Positions 1 to 7,919 of a stretch of 17,237 nt of DNA are shown piece by piece (within the stretch, counting starts at the first letter, position 1; every line of letters starts with the position of its first letter). The notes below the pieces were generated by a model that worked only from the letters and a program-made list of their open reading frames with translations, made no database searches and was not told the origin of the DNA. A program made the translations under genes and the position numbers. The stretch comes from Coriobacteriaceae bacterium (lineage in GTDB: Bacteria; Actinomycetota; Coriobacteriia; Coriobacteriales; UBA8131), in NCBI GenBank assembly GCA_012515495.1, contig JAAYYH010000099.1, forward strand, positions 1 to 17,237, read 5' to 3'.

Positions 1-925
1 CACTGGTGATTATCAACACCAAGATAGTTGCAACATAGGGAATCATGTCGTAAATCTGAACAGGAAGCCCCGGAATACTAACGTACATACGCATGATCAT
101 CAATCCACCAAAGATGACAGCCATCAGGATGCCACGCAACGGACTCCACGTGGCAAAGATCACCAATGCTACGGCAAGCCAGCCATAGCCGCTCACGCAC
201 CCGTGCACCCAGACTCCCGAAGTGGTTACCATGCTCATATACATACCGCCAATACCGCAGATACCACCACCTATGACTGTGGCCAGATAACGATACTTAG
301 TGACGCTGATACCCGCTGCATCTGCCGCTGCGGGGTCTTCTCCTACGGCTCTGAGGTTTAACCCAACGCGCGTGCGCATTAGAAACCATGCCATGATTAC
401 CGCCAGAGCAAGAGCAAAATAGACCATCCAGTTATACGAAAATAACAACTGGCCCAGTACTGGAAGGTCGGACAGTATTGGTATCTGCACGGGAGCGAAA
501 GCAGCCTTGGTCACGGAGCTTACAGCGACATACCCGCCGGCCTTAAGACCAAAGTACTCGCCGAAGAAGTTCCCGAAACCGGTACCGAATATCGTTAGCA
601 CCAGACCGGTTACATTCTGATTAGCCCTCAGGGATACCGTCAGGAAAGCATAGATCAACGCACCAAAGGCTCCGGCGATGAATGAGACCGATACTGCGAT
701 CAAAGCCGATATCATCCCAGTTGGCGTCATACCTGCGGCAAGCATCGCCTGCTCGTAAGAATACGACCCAACCAGACCGGTGATGGCTCCCATGAACATC
801 ATGCCTTCGACGCCGAGATTAAGGTTGCCTGATTTCTCGGTGAGTATCTCTCCCAAAGCTCCGAGCAGCAATGGCGTGCCGGCAAGTACAGCTGCTACTG
901 TCAAGGATGTCGCCACATCAAGCAT
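1..925 (-). CDS. BMP-type nucleoside ABC transporter, permease B (3' end missing)
   Basis: Inner-membrane permease of the branched-chain/ribose type (BPD_transp_2, YufQ/NupQ-like), one half of the channel of a nucleoside or purine importer. About 308 residues are visible and the frame stays open to the window edge, so the C-terminus is missing. The N-terminus contains EKSGNLNLGVEGMM, a signature of this permease group, followed by repeated hydrophobic helices and a conserved-looking segment LRAVGEDPAAADAAGI. The ATG at 925 is chosen because AAGGAG lies about 7 bases upstream. It overlaps the stop of permease A by 8 bases, which points to translational coupling. It is the last visible gene of the lipoprotein, ATPase, permease A, permease B cluster. 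The substrate is inferred from the family; simple sugars are possible. Confidence 0.93.
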   Translation of the reverse strand, partial: MLDVATSLTVAAVLAGTPLLLGALGEILTEKSGNLNLGVEGMMFMGAITGLVGSYSYEQAMLAAGMTPTGMISALIAVSVSFIAGAFGALIYAFLTVSLRANQNVTGLVLTIFGTGFGNFFGEYFGLKAGGYVAVSSVTKAAFAPVQIPILSDLPVLGQLLFSYNWMVYFALALAVIMAWFLMRTRVGLNLRAVGEDPAAADAAGISVTKYRYLATVIGGGICGIGGMYMSMVTTSGVWVHGCVSGYGWLAVALVIFATWSPLRGILMAVIFGGLMIMRMYVSIPGLPVQIYDMIPYVATILVLIITS

Positions 926-2129
926 TCCCGGGCTCCTTCCCTGCAATGATATCGGGCTCGGGCAAAATACCTGTTGGATCAACAACCACTGGCACTGGTT
1001 CCACTACATCTGGCTCTTGGTCTGTTTTTGGACTAACATCCTTCGGTTCTTTTCCTCTGATGACCAGACGATATCGAATGAAGAATTCGCAGCCGAGCAT
1101 GAAGAACAGGATGATGCCTATCAATAAATCGGCTGCTGCCCCAGGGATCTTGTAGATGGTTTGGATGGTATTCGCGCCACGTTCCAGCATGGCGATGAAC
1201 ACTGCAACCACCAGCATACCAAAGGGATTCATCATCGCCAGCCAGGCAACGGTGATAGCCGTGAAACCAACTCCGCCGGCCGTCCCTTCGGTGATGGTGA
1301 AATCTGCTCCGGCAAACTGCAACATGCCCACCAAACCACACAATGCCCCCGAAAGGAACATGGTGCGCATAATCACTCGTTTGACATTTATCCCCGCATA
1401 ACGCGCGGTATCTTCGCTTTCTCCCACAATCGCGATCTCGTAGCCATGTTTGGTCTTGTTGAAATATAACCAAGCTACCACTACAATCACCAGCGCTAGG
1501 ATCCAGCCCCAATGTACGCCTAACACCTGTGTCAGGCGAGCGTCCGAGCCAATCATCGGCATCTTGGGAAAGCTGCTGCCGGATGCCTTCCAAGGGCCAT
1601 TCATCAGATATTTGACGAATGCAAGAGCGATGTAGTTGAGCATCAGTGTGAACAGGGTTTCATTTGTCTTCCACTTGGCTTTAAAAATTGCCGGTATCAG
1701 ACCATAGAGCCCACCAGCAAGCATACCGGCAAGCATCATCAAAGATATCAGGATCGGTTTTGGAAAGTACTGGGCAGTGAAGAAACCAAAATAACCTGCG
1801 GCAATCGCGCCAGCCAGGATCTGTCCCTCGCCGCCGATGTTCCAAAATTTCATCTTGAACGCCAAAGCTAGCGCAATCGCAGTGATAAGCAAGGGCACTG
1901 CCAGCTTGATGGTTTCACGAATGACAGTTGGCGACCCCCAGGCACCAATCACCATATCCCTGTACACGAAAACGGGATTATGACCCAGGGCCAAGAGAAG
2001 AAGACCGCCTGTTACCAGCGCCAGGATAAATGCTATACCACGGTAGAGCCATGCCCTACGGGGAGAGATGTCATCGCGCTTCACCATGCGTAGCAGAGGT
2101 TCTTTACGCGCTCTGGTCTTCTGGCTCAC
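918..2129 (-). CDS. BMP-type nucleoside ABC transporter, permease A
   Basis: Second channel subunit (YufP/NupP-like, BPD_transp_2), 403 residues with this start. It pairs with permease B and receives energy from the double ATPase. Visible landmarks are multiple hydrophobic helices, the family segment FKMKFWNIGGEGQI, and GESEDTARYAGINVKR, which is the cytoplasmic loop thought to touch the ATPase. The frame is open upstream to 2231, but that part overlaps the ATPase gene. I chose the GTG at 2129 because it forms a GTGA overlap with the ATPase stop and has GAGGAG 8 bases upstream. The alternative ATG at 2087 has no good SD site. The C-terminal tail after the last helix is long, charged and proline-rich, and probably cytoplasmic. 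Confidence 0.92.
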   Translation of the reverse strand: MSQKTRARKEPLLRMVKRDDISPRRAWLYRGIAFILALVTGGLLLLALGHNPVFVYRDMVIGAWGSPTVIRETIKLAVPLLITAIALALAFKMKFWNIGGEGQILAGAIAAGYFGFFTAQYFPKPILISLMMLAGMLAGGLYGLIPAIFKAKWKTNETLFTLMLNYIALAFVKYLMNGPWKASGSSFPKMPMIGSDARLTQVLGVHWGWILALVIVVVAWLYFNKTKHGYEIAIVGESEDTARYAGINVKRVIMRTMFLSGALCGLVGMLQFAGADFTITEGTAGGVGFTAITVAWLAMMNPFGMLVVAVFIAMLERGANTIQTIYKIPGAAADLLIGIILFFMLGCEFFIRYRLVIRGKEPKDVSPKTDQEPDVVEPVPVVVDPTGILPEPDIIAGKEPGNA

Positions 2130-3730
2130 AATGAGGACTCCTCGTTTTCGGCAACCTGGACCATCATCAAACCAATATCTTCCTTTGTGACTTCCTTTGG
2201 GTCGACTATTCCGCTGACTCTGCCTCCGCACAAGACCATCAAGCGATCAGATATCTCCATCAGGACATCAAGATCCTCGCCGATGAAGATAACCGCAACA
2301 CCTTGTTGCTTTTGCCAATTGAGAAGATCATAGATCTTGTACGAGGAATTGATGTCCAGCCCTCTGACTGGATAGGCGACGATGAGAACGCTGGGATTTT
2401 GGGCTATCTCGCGGCCAAGCAGGACCTTTTGCACATTACCGCCTGATAAGCGACCAACTATGGCATTTGGACCTGTCGCATGGATCTCAAGCTCATCAAT
2501 CATCTTATCGGCGAGCTCTTTGGGTTTCTTGCGATCCACAAACATGCCGCCATTGTCCTTGTAGCTTCTGAGCATCATGTTATCCGTGATGTCCATGGCG
2601 GCTACCAGACCCATCCCAAGCCTATCCTCAGGAACAAAAGCCATCGATATGCCCTTGCGTGATATCTCGTCGGGCTTCAGTCCAAGCACACTCTCTTTGA
2701 CCGGGGTACCTTCGAACTCGCCGCCAAACAAGACTGCTCCGCCAATTGCCGGATACAGCCCCGCGATTGTCTCGCAGAGCTCCTTTTGCCCACTGCCCGC
2801 GATACCGGCAACACCGAGTATCTCTCCGCCATAAGACGAGAAGCTCACGTCATCGAGTACCTTGATGCCATCGGCGTTGAGACAGGTAAGACCCACAACT
2901 TGGAGCTTTTCCTGACCACGTTCCATCTTAGGTCTGTCTATCTTTAGGCTGACCGGTCGGCCGACCATCATCTCGGTGAGCTGGTCCTTAGTGGTTTTCT
3001 CGGTATCGACCATCGCGACGAATTCGCCTTTTCTCAAAACCTCGACTCTGTCTGAAACCGAAAGTACTTCTTGAAGTTTATGTGTGATGATGATAATGGC
3101 TTTGCCGTCTGCTTTCATGTTCTTCAGAACGATGAAGAGTTTTTCGGTTTCATGTGGTGTCAGCACTGCTGTTGGCTCATCCAATATCAGGATATTCGCA
3201 CCACGATAAAGCACTTTGATGATCTCAACGGTCTGTTTTTCTGAGACCGACATATCGTAGACTTTCTTTGCCGGATCGATCTCAAAACCATACTGTTGAG
3301 CCAGCTGTCTGACCTCGGCGTTTAGTGCTTTCCTGCTGAGAGAGAGGCTGCCTGGCTGTCCTAAGATGATGTTCTCGGCAGCTGATAATACGTCAACCAA
3401 CTTGAAGTGTTGGTGGATCATGCCAATACCCAGATCGAAGGCATCTTTGGGTGATTTGATGGTTACTTTCTTCCCATGGACATATATCTCACCATGATCG
3501 GGAAAATAAATGCCAGAGAGCATATTCACCAGCGAGGTTTTGCCACTGCCGTTTTCTCCCAACAGCGCCAAAATCTCACCTTGTCGCAGCTGAAGGCTGA
3601 CATCGCGGTTTGCGCAGACGTTTCCAAAGGACTTCGTGATGTGCTCCATATTGACGGCGAGCTCATCATCCCTGCTTGCAACGGGATCTCTCGTCTCAGC
3701 CTGCCCTGATGCCCGGGCTGCGTCAGCCAA
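2126..3730 (-). CDS. BMP-type nucleoside ABC transporter, double ATPase subunit
   Basis: Cytoplasmic ATPase with two fused nucleotide-binding domains (YufO/NupO-like), 534 residues, the usual length for this family. Domain 1 has Walker A GENGSGKTS near residues 58-66, an unusual signature SVSEKQ near 161, and Walker B ILILDEP near 180. Domain 2 has a degenerate Walker A (GIAGSGQKE near 309), an intact LSGGN signature, and a Walker B-like VLIVAYPVRGLD lacking the catalytic glutamate. This asymmetry is normal in the family and suggests one fully active site. The start is TTG at 3730, chosen for the AGGAGG 6 bases upstream. A later ATG (residue 28) lies just before the conserved domain but has no SD. 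It overlaps permease A by 4 bases. It lies 170 bases after the lipoprotein gene, behind a terminator hairpin. Confidence 0.93.
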   Translation of the reverse strand: MADAARASGQAETRDPVASRDDELAVNMEHITKSFGNVCANRDVSLQLRQGEILALLGENGSGKTSLVNMLSGIYFPDHGEIYVHGKKVTIKSPKDAFDLGIGMIHQHFKLVDVLSAAENIILGQPGSLSLSRKALNAEVRQLAQQYGFEIDPAKKVYDMSVSEKQTVEIIKVLYRGANILILDEPTAVLTPHETEKLFIVLKNMKADGKAIIIITHKLQEVLSVSDRVEVLRKGEFVAMVDTEKTTKDQLTEMMVGRPVSLKIDRPKMERGQEKLQVVGLTCLNADGIKVLDDVSFSSYGGEILGVAGIAGSGQKELCETIAGLYPAIGGAVLFGGEFEGTPVKESVLGLKPDEISRKGISMAFVPEDRLGMGLVAAMDITDNMMLRSYKDNGGMFVDRKKPKELADKMIDELEIHATGPNAIVGRLSGGNVQKVLLGREIAQNPSVLIVAYPVRGLDINSSYKIYDLLNWQKQQGVAVIFIGEDLDVLMEISDRLMVLCGGRVSGIVDPKEVTKEDIGLMMVQVAENEESSL

Positions 3731-3827
3731 TCACTGCCTCCTCTCTCCTGCGCATGTCAGTGTCCACCCAGAGACCTCTCAGCAACCATCTCAGATAACG
3801 TATCAGAAATCCAGCCGTACAAATCGA

Positions 3828-3865
3828 TTTAAAAAGAGCGGAGCTATCAGACATGACAGCTCCGC
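3828..3865 (-). terminator. Intercistronic rho-independent terminator after the binding-protein gene
   Basis: On the minus strand, GCGGAGCT pairs with AGCTCCGC (8 bp, 3838-3845 with 3858-3865). The inner TCA/TGA can also pair. A T-rich tract (TCTTTTTAAA) follows. It lies about 35 bases past the lipoprotein stop and before the ATPase gene. The likely effect is partial termination, giving more binding protein than membrane and ATPase subunits. The degree of read-through cannot be judged from sequence. Confidence 0.85.
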
Positions 3866-3900
3866 CTCATCTTTCAGTGCGATGAACACATCAGCTTGCA

Positions 3901-5082
3901 CTATTCTAGCACGGTGCAGCCTGGTATTACATAGTTCCAAGAGGGAGCAGACGCTGCTTCCTGCTCGGGGAAATGGTCGCCTGCGGCAACTGTGATCGAA
4001 ACCGGCTTACCATCAAAGTCGAAGCCTTCACCGGTCAGTGGGCCGGCAAATACCTTCAACTCGCCAGACTTGATAGCCTTGGCGGCTTTATCGATGGCCT
4101 CCTGGGTTCCAGGCGCGGCAATCGCGGTATTCAACGGTGAGAGGAACACGGCATCATCGGCCAGACCTTTGCACCAATCGGTGGGGATTTCTTTGCCATC
4201 GAGGACAGACTGGACAGCTTCGGTGACATAGATGCCCCAGTCGATACGAGCAGAGATCAGAGAAGCCTTGGGGGCAGCAGAAATCATATCGTTGTTATAA
4301 CCTACCTGCCAAACTCCGTTATCCTCAGCTGTAGTGGCGGGAGCGGTGGAGTCGGAATGCTGTGAGATGACGTCACAACCCTTCTCGATCAGGGCCTTGG
4401 CAACCTGAGACTCAACGGTGGGATCATTCCATGAGTTAGTGTACATGATCTGCATCGTCACGTCCGGATTAACGCTCTTTGCGCCAAGGTAGAAGGCTGT
4501 GTAACCACTGATAACCTCAGCAAAGGGGAAAGCTGCGACATAACCGAGCTTGTTGGTCTCAGTCTTCAGTCCTGCAGCGATTCCAGCGAGATAACGCGCC
4601 TCATAGATGGAGGCGAAATAGTTATGCATGTTGGGTAACTCCGAGCTGGCTGCCTTATAGCCAGTGGCATGGCAGAACTGGACATCAGGATACTCTTTTG
4701 CGACTTCCAAGACATAATCTTCAAACCCAAAGCTGGTTGCGAAGATGATATTGCAGCCTGCGTCTACGAGCTCACGCAGCGCGGTGTCGCATTCGGCACC
4801 TTCCGGTACATTGAATTTGTTGATGATCTGGCTATCAGATAGACCGAGGGCTTGCTGCATCTCCTTGGTGCCTACATCATGATTGTAGGTGTAGCCCATA
4901 TCACTTGGATCGGAAATATGGACGAATCCAACCTTCACTGTCTCCTTGGTGATACCGGCACCTGCAGCTGCGGGCGCAGCTGTTCCGCCGCTTGATGCAG
5001 GCTTCGAGCTTCCGCAGCCTGTCAGCAACAGTGCCATCATCATGACGACTGATAGCAGCACGACAACTACCCTTTTCCTCAT
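3901..5082 (-). CDS. BMP family nucleoside/purine-binding lipoprotein
   Basis: Extracellular substrate-binding lipoprotein of the BMP/PnrA family, 393 residues. It captures the solute and delivers it to the permeases encoded downstream. The N-terminus is a lipoprotein signal: MRKR, a hydrophobic stretch, then LTGC with the lipidated cysteine at residue 23. A Gly/Ala/Ser-rich tether runs to about residue 43. The mature domain begins VKVGFVHISDPSDMGYT and ends near the stop with no C-terminal helix. Segments such as YEARYLAGIAAGL and ARIDWGIYVTEAVQ fit the BMP fold. The ATG at 5082 has AGGAGG 6 bases upstream. PnrA-type members bind purine nucleosides, but other BMP proteins bind other solutes, so the ligand is inferred. 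I see no purine riboswitch in its leader. Confidence 0.93.
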   Translation of the reverse strand: MRKRVVVVLLSVVMMMALLLTGCGSSKPASSGGTAAPAAAGAGITKETVKVGFVHISDPSDMGYTYNHDVGTKEMQQALGLSDSQIINKFNVPEGAECDTALRELVDAGCNIIFATSFGFEDYVLEVAKEYPDVQFCHATGYKAASSELPNMHNYFASIYEARYLAGIAAGLKTETNKLGYVAAFPFAEVISGYTAFYLGAKSVNPDVTMQIMYTNSWNDPTVESQVAKALIEKGCDVISQHSDSTAPATTAEDNGVWQVGYNNDMISAAPKASLISARIDWGIYVTEAVQSVLDGKEIPTDWCKGLADDAVFLSPLNTAIAAPGTQEAIDKAAKAIKSGELKVFAGPLTGEGFDFDGKPVSITVAAGDHFPEQEAASAPSWNYVIPGCTVLE

Positions 5083-5350
5083 TACACTCCTCCTAAGATC
5101 GCCTTGCTTAACGATGCGTCATCCTCCATGAGCTTATTGCGGTTCAAATCGTCTCCGCAAGCACACCAACACAATCGAAGTACGCTTCGCATGAGGAAGG
5201 CCAAACCGACTGTGAGAGTGTACAGAAACACGATACAGCATTTGAGGGGCTTAAAGCAGATTGATCCTTAAAAGGACTGATATTCTGGCGGATAATCTTC
5301 GGTTAAAAGGTATGCTCCCCCAGCGTGATCAGAGACATTTTCATTCGCGT
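5083..5350 (-). promoter_or_regulatory. Leader/promoter region of the BMP transporter cluster
   Basis: This 268-base gap separates the amidohydrolase stop from the lipoprotein start and has no convincing open frame. It holds a small hairpin (CGAAG-CGTA-CTTCG, 5176-5189), a near-palindrome TCCTTAAAAGGA (5265-5276), and the SD site next to 5082. No clear -35/-10 pair stands out. The best candidate I find, TTAACC with a TATCAG-like hexamer 18 bases on (minus strand), is weak. No known riboswitch core is recognisable. Confidence 0.35.
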
Positions 5351-6142
5351 CTATTCCAGCTCCATACCTAAGAAGCGCTCTGCGTTGTGCCAGAGCATTT
5401 TTTGGTATGCGGCTGTTGAGAAACCGAGAGATCTAAAGGTCTCCAACTCAATCGCTGGATTCCACATTGGGTAATCGGCCCCGAAGAGAATGCGATCATA
5501 GCCGTAGTGCTCAATCAGTTCGATACTACGACGTTGCCCCAGATACATCATCGAGCTGGAGACGTCAAAGAAGCAGTGTTCGTGTTCCAGATACTCAAGG
5601 GCCAAATCGGGAATCGACCAACCGCCCAGATGCGCGGCGTTGACGGTAAGGTTGGGAAACTCGTGAAGTACTCTCTTGAGTCGATGTGGATGCGAATAAT
5701 CGTAGCGATAATCTCCGGTATGGAAGATGATCGGCAGGCGGCCTTCGATGTATTCATAGAGTTGCATCAGGCGTGGATCGTCAAGGTTGACTCCTTGAGA
5801 ATCGGGGTGCAGTTTGAAGCCCTTGAGTCCGAGCTCAATGCAACGCTCAACCTCTGTGGGGATGTTAACAAAATCCTGATGCATGGTAGCGAAACCGATG
5901 AGGTTGTCATGTTCTTTGCACTGCTCGGCGATAAAATCATTGATACTCATAACTTGGTCGGGCTTGAGCGCCACTGAGTGCACCACGTTATGGGTGATTC
6001 CACTTCCAGCTTCTGCCTTCAACAAACCACTCAGAGTCCCCGCACCAGACATCTGCACATTGTAGAATCGCCCGACACCTTCAACTGCCTTTTGCGCGAT
6101 TTTGTCGGGATAGATGTGTGTATGGATATCAACTACACTCAT
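5351..6142 (-). CDS. Amidohydrolase-2 family metal-dependent hydrolase/decarboxylase
   Basis: Predicted cytoplasmic TIM-barrel metalloenzyme of the amidohydrolase-2 family (PF04909), 263 residues. Family members hydrolyse or decarboxylate small carbonyl compounds; this substrate is unknown. Visible metal-site elements are the N-terminal DIHTHI (His7, His9), KLHPD near 110-114, FHTGD with His141, NAAHLGGW with His171, and FGADYP with Asp223. All are in the expected order, so it looks active. The ATG at 6142 is preferred over the TTG one codon upstream; AAGGA lies 8 bases before the ATG. It follows the DUF1461 gene by 61 bases, probably in the same transcript. Its place upstream of the BMP importer might hint at a shared substrate, but the 268-base gap makes that speculative. 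Confidence 0.85.
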   Translation of the reverse strand: MSVVDIHTHIYPDKIAQKAVEGVGRFYNVQMSGAGTLSGLLKAEAGSGITHNVVHSVALKPDQVMSINDFIAEQCKEHDNLIGFATMHQDFVNIPTEVERCIELGLKGFKLHPDSQGVNLDDPRLMQLYEYIEGRLPIIFHTGDYRYDYSHPHRLKRVLHEFPNLTVNAAHLGGWSIPDLALEYLEHEHCFFDVSSSMMYLGQRRSIELIEHYGYDRILFGADYPMWNPAIELETFRSLGFSTAAYQKMLWHNAERFLGMELE

Positions 6143-6203
6143 CAAAGCGTTCCTTCTGTCATTGTTGCTCTATCTTCTCCCTCGCCTCAATCTTCGTTAC
6201 TAT

Positions 6204-6881
6204 TCAGACCCGTGCTGCACGAGCTCTTATTTTTCTGCGATCACGATCTAACATAATCAGTCCGATAATCACACTGGTCACACAGAGAACCACCAAGGCT
6301 GCTGCCCAAACTGCCGCACAACCCATCCAGAATGGCAAAGGCAGCGCACAGATGAGCAATGAGTCATACGAGAAGGTCCAACTACCTTCTGCAAAGAACA
6401 ATCCGTGCATCGCTGTGAAAAGTGAGTTGAAGTCCATTATCCCAATTGCAGCGATCAGTAATGCAAGAATCAGCGGGATCGCTCCGCCAACGGCAATTAC
6501 CTTTGCTAAGCCATTGACGCCCTTCTTCGTATACATCCAAGTTAACAAGGCAGCTGCGATCACGATCAATGCGATAGTGACGAATTCCACCGTGATGAAT
6601 ACCCCCCGCACATCAAGCAGATGGCTGATAACCTCTGGGGTAAAGGCGATGCGTTCATCATCTCCAATTGGCAACTTGGCTGCGTCATCACCAAGCGAGA
6701 ACGCTCGGGTTTGATCTGCGATTTCCACCAGATAGTCATGTGGAAGTCCGCTGGTTTCGGTATCTACATGGGCAGCAGCCAGATTATGCGTCACCGCTGG
6801 AGTCAAGACCACCATGAAGGAGAGCCCAATCAGTGCCACTGACACCACAAGTACGGCTAAGACGTGTACGATCCGCTTCAC
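6204..6881 (-). CDS. TIGR01906/DUF1461 family integral membrane protein
   Basis: Membrane protein of unknown function, 225 residues. Hydrophobic segments lie near residues 7-27, 92-114, 126-148 and 188-213, with a soluble loop of about 60 residues after the first. The family signature is visible as FNSLFTAMHGLFFAEGSW followed by LPLPFWMGCA near the third and fourth segments; this pattern of F, H, FF, W and a late FW is what identifies DUF1461. The GTG at 6881 begins 2 bases after the truA stop, so translation is probably coupled. The SD site is weak (AGG about 10 bases upstream). The C-terminus is strongly basic and is predicted to be cytoplasmic. Confidence 0.85.
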   Translation of the reverse strand: MKRIVHVLAVLVVSVALIGLSFMVVLTPAVTHNLAAAHVDTETSGLPHDYLVEIADQTRAFSLGDDAAKLPIGDDERIAFTPEVISHLLDVRGVFITVEFVTIALIVIAAALLTWMYTKKGVNGLAKVIAVGGAIPLILALLIAAIGIMDFNSLFTAMHGLFFAEGSWTFSYDSLLICALPLPFWMGCAAVWAAALVVLCVTSVIIGLIMLDRDRRKIRARAARV

Positions 6882-6883
6882 CG

Positions 6884-7768
6884 TCAGTACCTGACACGCC
6901 AGAAAGTCAGGCCGTGAGCTGGCGCTGTTTGTCCAGCCGCTCTACGGTCTCGAGCAGCCAATACCTCGATAAGCCACTGAGGATCACGATTGCGAAGACC
7001 AATCTCCACCAGACTACCCGCTATCACGCGAATCATCGAATGAAGGAAGGCATTTCCCACTACCCTGATCACCACGCACTCTTCGCCTAGATGTTCAGCT
7101 CCAAACAGTTGGAGCTGCCTCACCTCACGCATAGTGGTTTTTCCTTCGGCCGACTTTGCGACGCAGAATGAGGTGAAGTCATGCTCGCCAACAAGATGAA
7201 GAGCAGCCTCTTTCATGGCGGTAACATCGAGTGACTGCTGCGTTGGTATCCACCAGGCGAATCGAGCCAGGAATAGCGGTTCAATCTGGCCGGGAACAAG
7301 TCGATAGCGATATTCACGCTCTCTGGCATCAAAGCGCGCTGAGAAACCCGCTATCTTCTCGTCAACTCGGCGAACCACAATCCCCTCGGGGGTAAGCGCG
7401 TTAAGGGATGTGCGGAGCTTATCTAATGAGCGCTCGCGGACCTCTTGCTTTGTAACTGCAAAGGAAACCACCTGGCCAAGCGCGTGGACGCCTGCATCGG
7501 TTCTTCCGGCACCCGTGGTAACCACTTCACGACGCAAAAGCACCTGCAGCGCGCGCTCCAATTCACCTTGAATAGTTGAGTGTCCATGCTGGCGGGCAAA
7601 ACCACAGAAATCCCTTCCATCATAGGCAACGGTCAAGGCTATTGAAGCATCGAATTGAGTTTGCTCGCGATTCAATATCGCTATGGGGTGTGCGGCGTTA
7701 TCCGCGCTATCAGCGGTTTCCTTGTCGATTAAGATGTCCTCTTCTTTGCCGTTGGACTCTAATTCCAC
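6884..7768 (-). CDS. truA: tRNA pseudouridine(38-40) synthase TruA
   Basis: Converts uridines 38-40 of the tRNA anticodon arm to pseudouridine. It is 294 residues with the GTG start at 7768, longer than the usual 245-270. Residues 1-42 form an acidic, poorly conserved extension. The conserved domain starts at IALTVAYDGRDFCGFARQ. The catalytic motif GAGRTDAGVHALGQV carries Asp91, and later elements include AREYRYR-like EREYRYRL and FLHSMIRVIAGSLVEIG, so the enzyme looks complete. The start rests on GGGAG about 10 bases upstream. A TTG at residue 32 would give a family-typical length but has no SD. A promoter with good match lies just upstream. It begins the truA, DUF1461, amidohydrolase unit. 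Confidence 0.95.
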   Translation of the reverse strand: MELESNGKEEDILIDKETADSADNAAHPIAILNREQTQFDASIALTVAYDGRDFCGFARQHGHSTIQGELERALQVLLRREVVTTGAGRTDAGVHALGQVVSFAVTKQEVRERSLDKLRTSLNALTPEGIVVRRVDEKIAGFSARFDAREREYRYRLVPGQIEPLFLARFAWWIPTQQSLDVTAMKEAALHLVGEHDFTSFCVAKSAEGKTTMREVRQLQLFGAEHLGEECVVIRVVGNAFLHSMIRVIAGSLVEIGLRNRDPQWLIEVLAARDRRAAGQTAPAHGLTFWRVRY

Positions 7769-7805
7769 AATCTCTACACTCCCAGTTCATTCGTTCTTGA
7801 TTATT

Positions 7806-7820
7806 ACCAAGTATATTGGT
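7806..7820. promoter_or_regulatory. Palindromic operator candidate ACCAA-N5-TTGGT
   Basis: A perfect inverted repeat, ACCAA GTATA TTGGT, is centred on the overlapping -10 boxes of truA (minus) and the small RNA (plus). A protein bound here would block both. No DtxR, Fur, BirA or PurR consensus that I know matches it, so the binding protein is unknown. Confidence 0.4.
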
Positions 7821-7838
7821 TGTACGCGAAAAGGTCAT
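7810..7838 (-). promoter_or_regulatory. Candidate truA promoter
   Basis: On the minus strand ATGACC (7833-7838) and TATACT (7810-7815) are separated by 17 bases. This is a 4/6 match to the -35 box and 5/6 to the -10 box. The predicted start of transcription is near 7803, giving a leader of about 35 bases. The -35 lies inside the first hairpin of the divergent RNA gene and the -10 overlaps that gene's -10. Confidence 0.55.
7812..7817 (+). promoter_or_regulatory. Candidate -10 box of the plus-strand small RNA
   Basis: TATATT (5/6 match) ends 7 bases before the first base of the first hairpin (7825), which is the expected distance to a transcription start. No good -35 hexamer is found 16-18 bases upstream (best is TTCGTT at 7790). 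The promoter may therefore need an activator or be weak. Confidence 0.4.
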
Positions 7839-7915
7839 CCCCTCCTATTTCGCGGCTGTGTGAGAGACTCGGATTCGCACAGTATGACGCAAACATGTGC
7901 GTCGCATCCCCTCCT
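7836..7915 (+). repeat. Two exact copies of an 11-nt anti-SD sequence
   Basis: CATCCCCTCCT is at 7836-7846 and 7905-7915. The second copy reads ATCCCCTCCTT, which differs from the 16S rRNA 3' tail ATCACCTCCTT at one position. The first copy differs at two. Confidence 0.9.
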
Positions 7916-7919
7916 TGTA

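Noticed and set aside
5083..5350. Purine riboswitch upstream of the BMP transporter
   Set aside because: Expected from related transporters, but neither the conserved junction bases nor the two kissing loops of the purine aptamer can be found.
5507..5977. 156-codon plus-strand frame opposite the amidohydrolase
   Set aside because: Antisense shadow; the minus-strand frame has all catalytic motifs of a known family.
6118..6714. 198-codon plus-strand frame opposite the DUF1461 gene
   Set aside because: It is the antisense of a real membrane-protein gene; it has no family motif and no SD.
7770..7915. Small minus-strand frames of 20 and 42 codons, each starting at an AGGAGGGGATG
   Set aside because: The SD-like AGGAGG is only 2 bases from the ATG, too close for normal initiation. 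The second frame overlaps truA in another frame, and the products look random. The AGGAGGGGATG pairs are simply the complement of the C-rich loops of the plus-strand RNA.
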